A stretch of DNA of 64,000 bases from Halospeciosus flavus (GCF_029814175.1 NZ_CP122312.1:310001-374000), one strand, 5' to 3'. Shown: positions 35,851-44,930, counted from the first letter of the stretch. A program made the numbers and translations. The notes: generated by a model from the sequence alone, not told the origin.

Positions 35851-36011
35851 GGCCGTCGTTCGTACGAGGTGCGAGTGAGTTTCGTTCGGCGTGACTCGTG
35901 AAAGGCTTCATACACGATCCGGTCGAGCGTTTACGCGGCCAGGGGGCACCAGGGAGACACCGTTCCGTCCGAGACGGTGTCGGACAGCCAGCACCGTCCC
36001 CGGCACAGACC

Positions 36012-36695
36012 ATGAGCAAGAGCGACTCCCCCCGAGAAGACGCACAGACAGCCGTGAGTACCGACACGGACTCGAACACCGCCGAGTCATACACGCTCTC
36101 GAAAGACGAGATGTTCGAGTTGCTGAAGAACCGACGGCGCCGCGACGCGCTGCGCTACCTCCTGGAGGCCGACGGCGAGTCGACGCTGAGTGACCTCGCC
36201 GAGCGCATCGCCGCCAAGGAGAACGACATCGAGATCCGCGAACTCTCCTCGGCCCAGCGCAAGCGCGTGTACATCGGTCTCTACCAGTGTCACCTCCCGA
36301 AACTCGCCGACGCCGGCGTCGTCGACTTCGAGAAACACCGCGGCGACGTCGAACGCCTCGACGCCGCGGACCAGCTCGACCCGTACCTCGACGTGCCGAC
36401 CAGCGAGGACACCAGCGAGACTGACGCGGCCGACACGGCAGGCGACACAGACCCCGGGGCCGACGCCGAGCACGACGAGCGGTCCCCCCGCGACGCCGAG
36501 TCCGGACCCGCGCCCGCGTCGCTCCCGAGTTCGTTCGACCACCGCGACGACAAGTCGACTCACCGACTCCTCGCGAGCGTGACCGGTCTCGCGGCGCTCG
36601 CTGGACTCGTCGGCGTCCCAGGTCTCCGCCGCGTGCCCGAGACCGTCTGGGCGCTCCTCGGAGCGGCCGTCGGCTTCGTCGCATCCCGCGAGTAG
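36012..36695 (+). CDS. Winged-helix regulator with C-terminal membrane helices (DUF7344-like)
   Basis: 227 residues from the ATG at 36012. Residues about 28-120 form a haloarchaeal winged helix (LSKDEMFELLKNRRRRDALRY; ESTLSDLAERIAAKENDI; QRKRVYIGLYQCHLPKLADA; VVDFEKHRGDVERL). An acidic, Asp/Glu/Thr-rich linker follows and then two hydrophobic segments (LLASVTGLAALAGLVGV and VWALLGAAVGFVAS), so the DNA-binding domain may be membrane-tethered. It sits between the divergent DUF1616 unit and glmS and is a candidate local regulator of the promoter box. Confidence 0.8.
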   Translation: MSKSDSPREDAQTAVSTDTDSNTAESYTLSKDEMFELLKNRRRRDALRYLLEADGESTLSDLAERIAAKENDIEIRELSSAQRKRVYIGLYQCHLPKLADAGVVDFEKHRGDVERLDAADQLDPYLDVPTSEDTSETDAADTAGDTDPGADAEHDERSPRDAESGPAPASLPSSFDHRDDKSTHRLLASVTGLAALAGLVGVPGLRRVPETVWALLGAAVGFVASRE

Positions 36696-36794
36696 TCCAC
36701 TTCGCGTCCGTACCGAGCCCTCCTTCCTGGCAGTCTGTGCGTACTTCGATATCCGCCGACAGCGACTGCTCGACGGCGAGACGGTGAGATTCGC

Positions 36795-36815
36795 CTTACT
36801 ATCTCTATAACAAAG
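36795..36815 (+). promoter_or_regulatory. Shared glycan-gene promoter box, copy 5 (glmS)
   Basis: Plus strand CTTACTATCTCTATAACAAA. TAAC ends at 36811, 29 nt before the GTG of a 25-codon leader ORF. Confidence 0.6.
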
Positions 36816-36839
36816 GGTCGAACGCCCGCCACGTCGAAC

Positions 36840-36917
36840 GTGATTACTCTGCACACGAGGGGCGCGTCGCGTGACGGGTGCACGCGTACGGTCGACCCGT
36901 GGGAGGTCGGTGGCTGA
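36840..36917 (+). CDS. 25-residue leader ORF coupled to glmS
   Basis: GTG at 36840 is 29 nt after the promoter-box TAAC. The frame encodes 25 residues (VITLHTRGASRDG, then CTRTVDPWEVGG). Its TGA at 36915-36917 overlaps the glmS ATG by one base (TGATG). Fourth example of a short ORF at leaderless distance from this box that ends on the operon start codon. Confidence 0.5.
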   Translation: MITLHTRGASRDGCTRTVDPWEVGG

Positions 36918-38733
36918 TGTGTGGCATCGCCGCCTGCGTCGGCCGCGAGGGGTGTCTCGACACGCTGCTGGGGAGCCTGCGGCGACTGGAGTACCGGGGT
37001 ACGACTCCGCGGGCGTCGCCGTCGCCGACGACGGGGACGTCTCGGTCGCCAAACGGGCCGGCGAGGTCTCGACGCTCTGCGAGTCGGTCCAGCAGGACGA
37101 ACTCGACGGGTCGTCGGGTATCGCCCACACCCGGTGGAGCACCCACGGCCCGCCGACGGACGAGAACGCCCACCCGCACACCGACTGCACGGGTAACGTC
37201 GCAGTCGTCCACAACGGCGTCCTCGACAACTACGCCGACCTCCGGGCGGAACTCCGGGAGGCGGGCCACCGCTTCGAGAGCGAGACGGACACGGAGGTCA
37301 TTCCGCACCTCGTCGAGGAGGCACTCGCGGCGGGCGCGACACCCGAAGACGCGTTCCGTACCGCCGTCGACCGCCTCTCGGGGAGTTACGCGGTCGCGGG
37401 CATCGTCGGGTCCGACGACACGGTGTACGCCGCTCGCGACGGGTCACCGCTCGTCGTCGGACTCGGGTCGGATCGGAGTTTCCTCGCGAGCGATATCCCG
37501 GCGTTCCTCCCGCACACCGACCCCGTCCTGTACGTCCACGACGGCGAGTTCGCCCGATTGACACCGACGGACGTGACGCTGACCGACGCCGACGGCGAAC
37601 CGGTCGAACGCGCCCCCGAGACCGTCGAGTGGGACCCCGAGGGAGCAGCCAAAGGCGGGTACGACCACTTCATGCGGAAAGAGATCGAAGAACAACCGAC
37701 CGCACTCCGACAGGCGATCCGTGGTCGGGTCGGGACCGACGACCGACGGACGCCGGCCGACCTGGAGTCGCTCCCACGTGACTCACTCGCCGGCGTCGAG
37801 CGTGTCCACTTCGTCGGGATGGGGACGTCCTACCACGCCGCGATGTACGGCGCCAGCGTCGTCGACTGGGGGATTCCGGCACAGGCCTACCTCTCCGGAG
37901 AGTACGCCGACCGGACGCCCGAACCGGACGAGGGGACGCTCGTGGTCGCCGTCACGCAGAGCGGCGAGACGGCCGACACGCTGAGGCGGTCCGACGAGCG
38001 AACGAACACGGTGCCCGGACGCTCGCGGTCACGAACGTCGTCGGTTCGACCGCGACCCGCGACTGCGACGACAGCCTCTTCATTCGGGCCGGCCCGGAGG
38101 TCGGCGTCGCCGCGACGAAGACCTTCTCCGCCCAGATCGCGACACTTGCACTCCTCCGCGAGCGCCTCCACACCGACACGGTTGGGGCCCACAGCGACGA
38201 CATCGACGAACGACTCACCGCGCTCGAACGCCTCCCCGCTGGTCGAGCAGACCATCGAAGACTCCCCCGTCCGATCGATTGCCCGCGAGTTCGACGACAG
38301 CGACGCCTACTTCTTCATCGGCCGGGGAACCGGCCGGTCCGTCGCACTCGAAGGAGCACTGAAGTTCAAGGAGATTACCTACGAGCACGCCGAAGGGTTC
38401 GCCGCTTCGGAGTTGAAACACGGTCCGCTCGCCCTCGTCACCACGGAGACACCCGTATTCGCGGTGTTCACCGGCTACGACGACGAGGCGCTCCTGACGA
38501 GCGTCGAGGAGGTCAGCGCCCGTGGTGCCCCAGTTGTCGGCATCGGCGCCGACCCGACCGGTGCGCTCGCCGAGCGTGTCGACCACCTCCTCGAACTCCC
38601 CGACACCCACCCCGACGTGGCCGGCGTCCTCGCCAACGTCCAACTCCAATTGTTCGCCTACCACGCCGCCGACCGCATCGGCCGCCCCATCGACAAGCCG
38701 CGCAACCTCGCGAAGTGCGTCACCGTCGAGTGA
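36917..38733 (+). pseudogene. glmS: glmS, glucosamine-6-phosphate synthase, with three frame breaks
   Basis: Makes glucosamine-6-phosphate from fructose-6-phosphate and glutamine, the entry to UDP-GlcNAc. The ATG at 36917 gives MCGIAACVGR with Cys2 as the glutaminase nucleophile, then LEYRG. Break 1: a base is missing at the GGGG run 36996-36999, after which YDSAGVAV and HTRWSTHGPPTDENAHPHTD follow in the next frame. Break 2: a base is missing at 37983 (CTGAGGCG for CTGGAGGCG); FIRAGPEVGVAATKTFSAQ is in the shifted frame. Break 3 near 38235-38240 returns to LVEQTIED and the isomerase end (FFIGRG; ELKHGPLALVT; DKPRNLAKCVTVE). Corrected length would be about 606 residues, normal for GlmS. Confidence 0.88.
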
Positions 38734-38779
38734 CGCCGACACGAAATTATATCTCCTGTATGTATAGGGAATTTATAGA

Positions 38780-38812
38780 ATAGATTTTTAATCTATCTCG
38801 TAGACTATCTCG
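38780..38812 (+). promoter_or_regulatory. Operator-like palindrome and direct repeat before HTH gene
   Basis: ATAGATT-TTT-AATCTAT (38780-38796) is a perfect 7-bp inverted repeat. It overlaps two identical CTATCTCG boxes at 38793-38800 and 38805-38812, spaced 12 bp. The ATG follows at 38816. The area 38740-38815 is unusually AT-rich and holds the promoter. Likely an autoregulatory site. Confidence 0.5.
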
Positions 38813-38815
38813 AAT

Positions 38816-39441
38816 ATGCCTTCGCAACCCGGTCGGGCCGGGGGCGCCGAGACGTCGACGGAGGCAGACTCCCCGACCCCACCGAGATACTGGACGCGCT
38901 CGGTGACGAGACCTGTCGGCAGATTCTGCGGTCGGCGGACGCGGAGAGCACGACGGTCGCCGAGTTGGCGGCCGAGTGCGGTGTCTCCGAGTCGACCGTC
39001 TACCGGCGCCTCTCCGAACTCGGCGAGTTGGGACTGGTCGAACCGACCAACTGGCCGGTCGCCGACGAGTGCAACGAGTACCGAACGACCCTCGACACCG
39101 CACTGGTCTCGCTCGACGACGGCGAGTTCAGCCTCTCGCTCGGCGACCGGGTGGACCAATCGACCGACGACGACCCGAACGACCAGGTGGACCCCGAGGA
39201 CGTCCTCCGGACGCTCGAGTCACTGGTCGAAGTCGAACACGCGACGTTCGACCGCGAGACACGTCAGGTCGAACTCGACCTCACGGTGTCCGACGACCTG
39301 TTCGACCTCCTGTTGCACCGTGAGCTCTCTGACGTGTCCGTCAGCCGTCGAGTTCACCGCCCGCGATGTGGCGCTCGTCGGACGTGTCGAGTCGGCTGCG
39401 GACGTCCGCGACGAGTCGGCGGGTGTGGGCTGCGGCGGTGA
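38816..39441 (+). pseudogene. ArsR/TrmB-type winged-helix regulator, frame broken near codon 20
   Basis: The ATG at 38816 gives MPSQPGRAGGAETSTEADSP. The conserved wHTH (TEILDALGDETCRQILRSAD, STTVAELAAECGVSESTVYR, RLSELGELGLVEP) continues in another frame from about 38880. One C missing from the CCCC run at 38877-38880 explains it. The C-terminal part (LESLVEVEHATFDRETRQVE) looks normal to about 39330; the last 35 residues are Arg/Cys-rich and overlap the convergent glycosyltransferase by 101 nt, so the true end may also be damaged. Palindromic operators lie just upstream. Confidence 0.7.
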
Positions 39442-40308
39442 ACGCCACCGGCCCGCCGACGGCCAGCCCGAACGTGAGCGCGTTCTGTGGAGTCGGATGC
39501 CGTCGGAGCGCCTCACTACCGGCGCGGACGGCCTCGCGCCACGCACCGCGGTCGAGTGCGACGAACGCGCGGTTTCGTGCCCAGTTCCCCCGGAACTCGC
39601 GTTCGACGGCGGGGTGGGCGCGAATCTCGTCGCCGTGTTTCTCCCACATCAGGCGGTTCACCGTCACCTGTTCGGGTTCGGCCGAGACGTTGTCGCCGTG
39701 TCTGGTCCGCTCGACCAGCGGTTCGTCGACGTAGTCGAAGGCGTACTCTCGGGCGAGCCGGACGCACATCTCCCAGTCGACCCCCGCGGAAAGTCCGTGT
39801 CGAAGCCGTCGACGGCCTCGAACGCCTCGCGGCGGAGCATGTGACCGGAGTGGGGGTGGAGGTCGAAGCCGGCGAGGATATCGGGATAGATGTCGCCTCG
39901 CCGAGTCGGGGTGTAGCGACGCGCCACGCGCCCGTCGGCCGTGATGATACCGGCCGTGTAGACGACGCCGTACTCGTCGGAGCGTTCGCGCATCCGTTCA
40001 ACCTGCCGTTCGACTTTCTCCGGGTGCCACCGGTCGTCGTCGCCGAGGATGCAGTAGAACTCCCCGTCGGCGAGGTCGGCCGCACGGTTGAAACTGTACG
40101 CGATGCCGCGGTTCTCGTCGTTGGAGTGGACCCGTACCCGGTCGTCGTCGGCGTAGCGGGCGAGCGCGTCACGCGTCCCGTCGGTCGAGCCGTCGTCGAC
40201 GACGACTGCCTCGACGTCGTCGTACGTCTGGTTCAGGACCGTCTCGACGGCCCCTGTGACGAACTCCGCGCGGTTGTACGTCGGAATCAGTGCGCTCACC
40301 AGCGCCAT
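39341..40308 (-). pseudogene. GT2 glycosyltransferase, one frameshift
   Basis: ATG at 40308 starts MALVSALIPTYNRAEFVTGA, with VVVDDGSTDGTRDALARY, GEFYCILGDDDRWHPEKV and LRREAFEAVDGFDTDFPRG, a standard GT-A fold. The expected VDWEMCVRLAREYAFDYV continues in another frame. One G is missing from a G5 run (CCCCC on the plus strand, 39781-39785). Corrected length is about 322 residues. No membrane helix. It would add a sugar to a surface glycan; divergent from the wecB/GT4 pair. Confidence 0.85.
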
Positions 40309-40428
40309 GGCATCGTCGTCGGCTAGTCCCCCGACGCCGATAGTAACCGACGGGCTAACCGCGACTGCCCGAGCGACCGCCGGTAAGGCGGCGCATACTA
40401 AACCCCACTGTGGCCGAATCGCCGACAG

Positions 40429-41529
40429 ATGACCACCGCGGCCGCCGAAGTCCTGTTCGTGCTCGGCACCCGTCCGGAGATCGTCAAGACGGCACCCGTC
40501 CTCCGCGCCGTCGCGGACGAACCCGAGTTGACGCCCGCCGTCGTCCACACCGGCCAGCACTACGACGACGAGTTGAGCGGCGACTTCTTCCGGACGCTCG
40601 GTCTCCCCGAACCCGACGAACACCTCTCGGTCGGCAGCGCGAGCCACGCCGTCCAGACCGCCGACGCCCTCGCCGACGTCGAGGAAGTCGTGCGGCGTCG
40701 CGAGCCCGCGGCCGTCCTCGCGCAGGGCGACACGAACGCCGTCCTCTCGGCCGCCGTCGCGACGAGTAAACTCGATCCCGTCTTCGGCCACGTCGAGGCG
40801 GGTCTCCGCAGCGACGACCGCTCGATGCCCGAAGAGGTGAACCGAGTGCTCGCCGACCGCGTCGCGGACTTCGCGTTCGCCCCCACGGCGGACGCCGCCG
40901 CCAACCTCGACGCCGAGGGCCTCGACGAACGGGTGTACGTCACCGGCAACACGGTCGTCGACGCCTGCCTGGAACACCGGCCTATCGCCGCCCGCGAGTC
41001 GGACGCACTCGACCGCTTCGACCTCCGTGAAGGCGAGTACGCCGTCGCCACCGTCCACCGACCCCGGAACACCGACGACCCGGACCGACTCCGCGACATC
41101 CTGGAGGCCCTCGACACACGGGCGTTCCCCGTCGTCTTCCCGGTTCACCCGCGGACGGCCGACGCCGTCGAGGCGTTCGAGTTCGAGCCGTCGGGGTCGT
41201 TGATCCTCACGGATCCACTCGACTACCTCGACTTCCTCGACCTGCTGGCCACCGCCCGCGTGGTCGCGACCGACTCCGGCGGCGTCCAGGAAGAGGCCTC
41301 TATCCTCTCGACGCCGTGTCTCACCGTCCGGCCGAACACCGAGCGTCCCGAGACCGTCGCGGCCGGCGTGAACGAACTCGTCGAACCGGGGGAACTCGCC
41401 GAGCATCTCGACACCGTCTACGGCGACGACGAGCGCCACGACGCGATGTGTGGCGCGACCGACCTCTACGGCGACGGTGACGCCGGCGAGCGCATCGCCG
41501 AGATACTGGCCACCGAAGTCGACACATGA
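40429..41529 (+). CDS. wecB: UDP-N-acetylglucosamine 2-epimerase (second copy)
   Basis: 366 residues. Same family as the 27.8-kb gene: LFVLGTRPEIVKTAPVLRAV, HTGQHYDDELSGDFF, LAQGDTNAVLSAAVATSK, HVEAGLRSDDRSMPEEVNR, DSGGVQEEASIL. Interconverts UDP-GlcNAc and UDP-ManNAc. Its ATG is 31 nt from a CATACTAAAC promoter element that lacks the TAAC box of the other glycan units. Stop overlaps the GT4 gene (ATGA). Two epimerases in one island suggest different substrates, for example UDP-GlcNAc here and the diacetamido-uronate at 27.8 kb. Confidence 0.93.
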   Translation: MTTAAAEVLFVLGTRPEIVKTAPVLRAVADEPELTPAVVHTGQHYDDELSGDFFRTLGLPEPDEHLSVGSASHAVQTADALADVEEVVRRREPAAVLAQGDTNAVLSAAVATSKLDPVFGHVEAGLRSDDRSMPEEVNRVLADRVADFAFAPTADAAANLDAEGLDERVYVTGNTVVDACLEHRPIAARESDALDRFDLREGEYAVATVHRPRNTDDPDRLRDILEALDTRAFPVVFPVHPRTADAVEAFEFEPSGSLILTDPLDYLDFLDLLATARVVATDSGGVQEEASILSTPCLTVRPNTERPETVAAGVNELVEPGELAEHLDTVYGDDERHDAMCGATDLYGDGDAGERIAEILATEVDT

Positions 41530-42812
41530 CTGGGTCCGAGTCGGTGTCCGAGTCCGAGTCCGGGGAAACCGACACTCACCGAATCTGTATGGTCCTCCCG
41601 GACCCGTTCCCGCGGGACGTCCGTGTCGAGAAGGAGATCCGTGCACTCCGCGAGACAGGCCACGAGGTCGTGGTCGTCTGTCGCGGAAGCGGTGACGGGG
41701 ATGGGGGCGAACCGACGCGCGAACGCGTCGACGTCGCGGACGGGATTCCCGTCGTCCGCGTCCAACGTGACGGGCCACGTGCACGGGTGGCCAACGTCGC
41801 GAGCGCCGCAGTCGACACGGCCGTCGGTGTCCATCCTCGGTGGCTCCTCGCCGTCGACCGCGTCGTCGACGACTTCGACGCGAGCGTACTCCACGTCCAC
41901 GACCTGCCGTTGCTCCGGACGGGACTCGTCGTGGGCCACCGGCGCGACCTCCCGGTGGTCGCGGACCTCCACGAGAACTACCCGGAATCGGTGCGACAGT
42001 GGCGTCGCGAGGGACCCGGCGTCCGGGAGAACCCCCTCACCGCCGCCAAGCGGGCACTCCTCCCGGTCTCGCGGTTGAAGCGCCGCGAGCGCCGCGTCGT
42101 CCCGGAGGCCGACCGCGTCGTGACCGTCGTCGAGGAAGCCCGCGAGCACTACTGCCGGGACTGCGGCGTCCCGCCGCTCCGGACGCAAGTCGTCGGGAAC
42201 ACGGTCGACCAGGAGGTGTTCGACCCCGAGTCTGTCGAACCCGCCTCTGTCGACGGTCTCGACGACGACCGGTTTACCGCCGCCTACGTCGGTGGCTTCG
42301 GTCCACACCGCGGGCTAGAGACGGCGATACGGGCGCTCGCAGCGACCGGCGACAGTGTCGAACTTCTCCTCGTCGGCGACGGACCGAAGATGGCCGACCT
42401 CCGGGACCTCGCGACCGACCTCGGCGTTGCGTCGCGCGTGACGTTCACTGGATGGGTCGACCTCGACGACGTCCCGCACTACGTCGCCGCCGCCGACGCC
42501 GGACTCGTCCCGCACGCCGCGACGCCCCACACCGAGACGACGATCCCACACAAACTCTTCCAGTACATGTCGATGGGTCGGCCGGTCGTCGTCTCCGCTC
42601 TCGCCCCACTCGAACGAGTCGTCGACGGGGCAGACGCGGGCCGCGTCGTCCCGCCGGGTGACGCGAGTGCCCTCGCCGGCGTGCTCGCCGAATTCGCCGA
42701 GAACCGAGCGCTCGCGACGCGGTTCGGCCGGAACGGACGCGCGGCGGTCGAGGAGACGTACCACTGGGGACGCGATGCCGAACGGTTGCGCGACGTGTAC
42801 CGCGACCTGTGA
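41526..42812 (+). CDS. Glycosyltransferase family 4
   Basis: 428 residues. After a Ser/Glu-rich start it reads RICMVLPDPFPRDVRVEKEI, VVADLHENYPESVRQW, VGNTVDQEVFDPES, YVGGFGPHRGLETAI, LLLVGDGPKMADLRDLA, VTFTGWVDLDDVPHYVAAAD and TTIPHKLFQYMSMGRPVVVS, a complete GT-B enzyme of the GT4 type with C-terminal donor site. Translationally coupled to the epimerase, suggesting it uses the ManNAc-type product. Marks the right edge of the high-GC glycan island. Confidence 0.9.
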   Translation: MTGSESVSESESGETDTHRICMVLPDPFPRDVRVEKEIRALRETGHEVVVVCRGSGDGDGGEPTRERVDVADGIPVVRVQRDGPRARVANVASAAVDTAVGVHPRWLLAVDRVVDDFDASVLHVHDLPLLRTGLVVGHRRDLPVVADLHENYPESVRQWRREGPGVRENPLTAAKRALLPVSRLKRRERRVVPEADRVVTVVEEAREHYCRDCGVPPLRTQVVGNTVDQEVFDPESVEPASVDGLDDDRFTAAYVGGFGPHRGLETAIRALAATGDSVELLLVGDGPKMADLRDLATDLGVASRVTFTGWVDLDDVPHYVAAADAGLVPHAATPHTETTIPHKLFQYMSMGRPVVVSALAPLERVVDGADAGRVVPPGDASALAGVLAEFAENRALATRFGRNGRAAVEETYHWGRDAERLRDVYRDL

Positions 42813-43011
42813 ACAACTCCGACAGGCGAGTTTCCGGCCCACCGAAGTCGGGTGTGAAGCCCGACGCTCGGTCTAGTGGACCGTCATCTCGAAATCCCGT
42901 CTGATACTGACTCCAACACTGTTCCAGTCGTTCACACCTCGTACTCGACCTTCTAGGGCCCATCCTCACGGATACCAAACCTTGAGGTACTTCTCGACCG
43001 TTTGAGAGGAC

Positions 43012-44043
43012 GTGACTATTCGGGAGCACAAATCCCAACACGACCACGCTAAGTCACTGCCGTTGGTTTCGAAGTCGGCGAAGGTGACGGCCGTCGAGGC
43101 GATGGATCGTGACCGGCGGGTGGAAATCCGGGCACGGCTCCGGAAGCTTGGAGCAAAGTATGGATTCAAAGACGTCGTCGCGAAAGAAGGTCCGATCGAT
43201 TGGGAACGCGTCTTCGAGGAGGCATCGCAAGCCAGTCGGCGGTTAGCGCCACAGATTGGGGCCTTTCACGACCGTTTCGAGAGAGCACGTCCGGCGTTAG
43301 TCCGGATCGAGTTCGAGACCGACGAACCGATCGAGTTCGCTGCTGGACAGTACCTCTCGATCCGATTTGGCGACCGAACGCGTGCGTATTCCGTCGCCAG
43401 TTCGCCCAACCGAGATCACACAGAACTCTGTATCCGTCGCGTCCCCGATGGGCGACTCTCCCCACGGCTCTGTGAGGAACTCTCAGTCGGCGACGAACTC
43501 GCAGTTCGGGGTCCACACGGCAATCTGCTACTCGAAGGCCCGTCGAAACGCGACATGGTCTTTCTCGCGACCGGCACTGGAGTCGCGCCGATGAAGAGTA
43601 TGATCGACTACACCTTCGAGGAGGGTCGGGATACGTTCCGAGGTGAAGAACGCGACGTCTGGCTCTTCCTCGGTGCTGCGTGGGAAGACGATCTTCCCTA
43701 TCACGATGCGTTTCGAGCACTGTCGGCAGAACACGATAACTTCCACTATATCTCGTGTCTGTCTCGAGAACCGTGGCTCTCTGAGTGGGGTGGTGAAACG
43801 GAGTATATCCAGGACGCGATGGTGAAGTACGTCGACGAACGAGCGCTTCAGGATGCAGCGTTCGGCGGCCACATGGCCGAGATGCTCGCCGATCGTCCTG
43901 AAACAGATACCTCCGCGCGTATCGATCCTCACGTGGCCGAAGTGTACGCCTGTGGGATCAACGCGATGGTGTACGGTCTCGAGACAGCGGCACGACGACT
44001 CGGAATCCCGAAGGATAGCATCCACTGTGAAGGCTACGGGTGA
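43012..44043 (+). CDS. FNR-like flavin/NAD(P) oxidoreductase
   Basis: 343 residues from a GTG; an ATG at 43102 is an alternative. Ferredoxin-reductase fold: RAYSVASSPN (FAD-binding RxYS), VRGPHGNLLLEG, ATGTGVAPMKSMIDY (pyridine nucleotide), VYACGINAMVYG and the C-terminal EGYG aromatic. A 90-residue N-terminal extension (KVTAVEAMDRDRRVEIRARL onward) is not part of the FNR core. It transfers electrons between NAD(P)H and a partner not encoded here. GC and codon bias are weaker than to the left, marking the start of accessory DNA. Confidence 0.85.
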   Translation: MTIREHKSQHDHAKSLPLVSKSAKVTAVEAMDRDRRVEIRARLRKLGAKYGFKDVVAKEGPIDWERVFEEASQASRRLAPQIGAFHDRFERARPALVRIEFETDEPIEFAAGQYLSIRFGDRTRAYSVASSPNRDHTELCIRRVPDGRLSPRLCEELSVGDELAVRGPHGNLLLEGPSKRDMVFLATGTGVAPMKSMIDYTFEEGRDTFRGEERDVWLFLGAAWEDDLPYHDAFRALSAEHDNFHYISCLSREPWLSEWGGETEYIQDAMVKYVDERALQDAAFGGHMAEMLADRPETDTSARIDPHVAEVYACGINAMVYGLETAARRLGIPKDSIHCEGYG

Positions 44044-44363
44044 CCGCTCCCACGACTGCAATCGTGAGATTTCTCCTTGAATCTCTGTAGTACTCGAGAA
44101 TTGAGTAGGTCAAGTCGCTCCGATCGTCGTGCTCGTGGGAGATACGAGAGACCGAAGAAAACTCGCGGGGTTAGCCATGGGGCGCTCAACCAAATCTAGT
44201 GGATGTGTCCGATGAGAAATCTCTTTGAAACCGATGACGAAGACCATCTTAATGGTGAAGTCAAACCAGTCGTGCAACAGTGCTCTCGTCACCGTTTCCA
44301 AACGCGGGGCTGGAGTCAACGTAAAAGTCGTTCGGCCATCTGAACCCGTTAGTGGAGTGATGT
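44044..44363. other. Gene-poor stretch with small hairpin
   Basis: 320 nt between the oxidoreductase and the next gene. CACGA-CTGCAA-TCGTG (44051-44066) just after the stop could be a terminator or the relic of an IS200/IS605 end. An opposite-strand frame (44110-44415) lacks codon bias. No gene called. Confidence 0.4.
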
Positions 44364-44930
44364 ATGAATAGTTCCACGGAGGAGTCTCCAAGAACAGCCT
44401 CACTTGTTCGAACACTCTGTAATGCCGAAGGCCGTGACGTAGTCCTACGGTTTGGAGATACTATCAGCGTCCCGACAGCGAAGTATGATGGACACTCGTA
44501 TCAAAGCGATACTCTTCCGAAGGCAACGCTGAACGCGACGATACAGCACGCTGCGGTCGAACAAATCGAGGGAGTACTTATGTGCTCTGCAGCAATCGAG
44601 ATGGGTGAACTCGAGCGTGTCGGAATCGACCCGGCAGTCGTGTATACAGAACCAATGGACGATCGACCGGAACGCTGTATCGTGCATATTCGGGCGTCGA
44701 GAAAGTGGGTTGATGAAGAGCCTAAAATGTCGAAGGAAGAAATTGAGCAGGCGATTGACGAAGGTCGTGCAGAAGAGGTCCTTCCACCGTGGGATGGTCT
44801 TCCGACAGTCGTAGTCGACGTCGAGAGGACCGAAGAGTGTCTTAAACGCGCGTATGAGTCGGATTTTTATGCTCAGTATAGTCCTCCAACCCACGATATT
44901 GGGACCCTCATCGACGTCCGAATCAAGTGA
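44364..44930 (+). CDS. Conserved-looking acidic protein of unknown function
   Basis: 188 residues, no membrane segment or known motif. It begins MNSSTEESPRTASLVRTLCN; a central beta-rich region (RDVVLRFGDTISVPTAKYDG; ATIQHAAVEQIEGVLMCSAA) is followed by helices (MSKEEIEQAIDEGRAEEVLP). Lower GC than the glycan island. Not recognised. Confidence 0.6.
   Translation: MNSSTEESPRTASLVRTLCNAEGRDVVLRFGDTISVPTAKYDGHSYQSDTLPKATLNATIQHAAVEQIEGVLMCSAAIEMGELERVGIDPAVVYTEPMDDRPERCIVHIRASRKWVDEEPKMSKEEIEQAIDEGRAEEVLPPWDGLPTVVVDVERTEECLKRAYESDFYAQYSPPTHDIGTLIDVRIK

Noticed and set aside
40298-40313. A five-codon leader ORF (ATG at 40313) overlapping the GT2 start
   Set aside because: It resembles the other leader ORFs, and GTTACTA lies 28 nt upstream, but the TAAC box is absent and so short an ORF is expected by chance.
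40383-40403. A sixth promoter box before the second wecB
   Set aside because: GGTAAGGCGGCGCATACTAAAC has the spacing but lacks TAAC, so it is treated as an ordinary TATA promoter.
41466-42308. A minus-strand frame opposite the GT4 gene
   Set aside because: Antisense shadow; the plus strand has full GT4 motifs.
44110-44415. A 101-codon minus-strand frame
   Set aside because: No codon bias or motif; overlaps the start of the 44364 gene.
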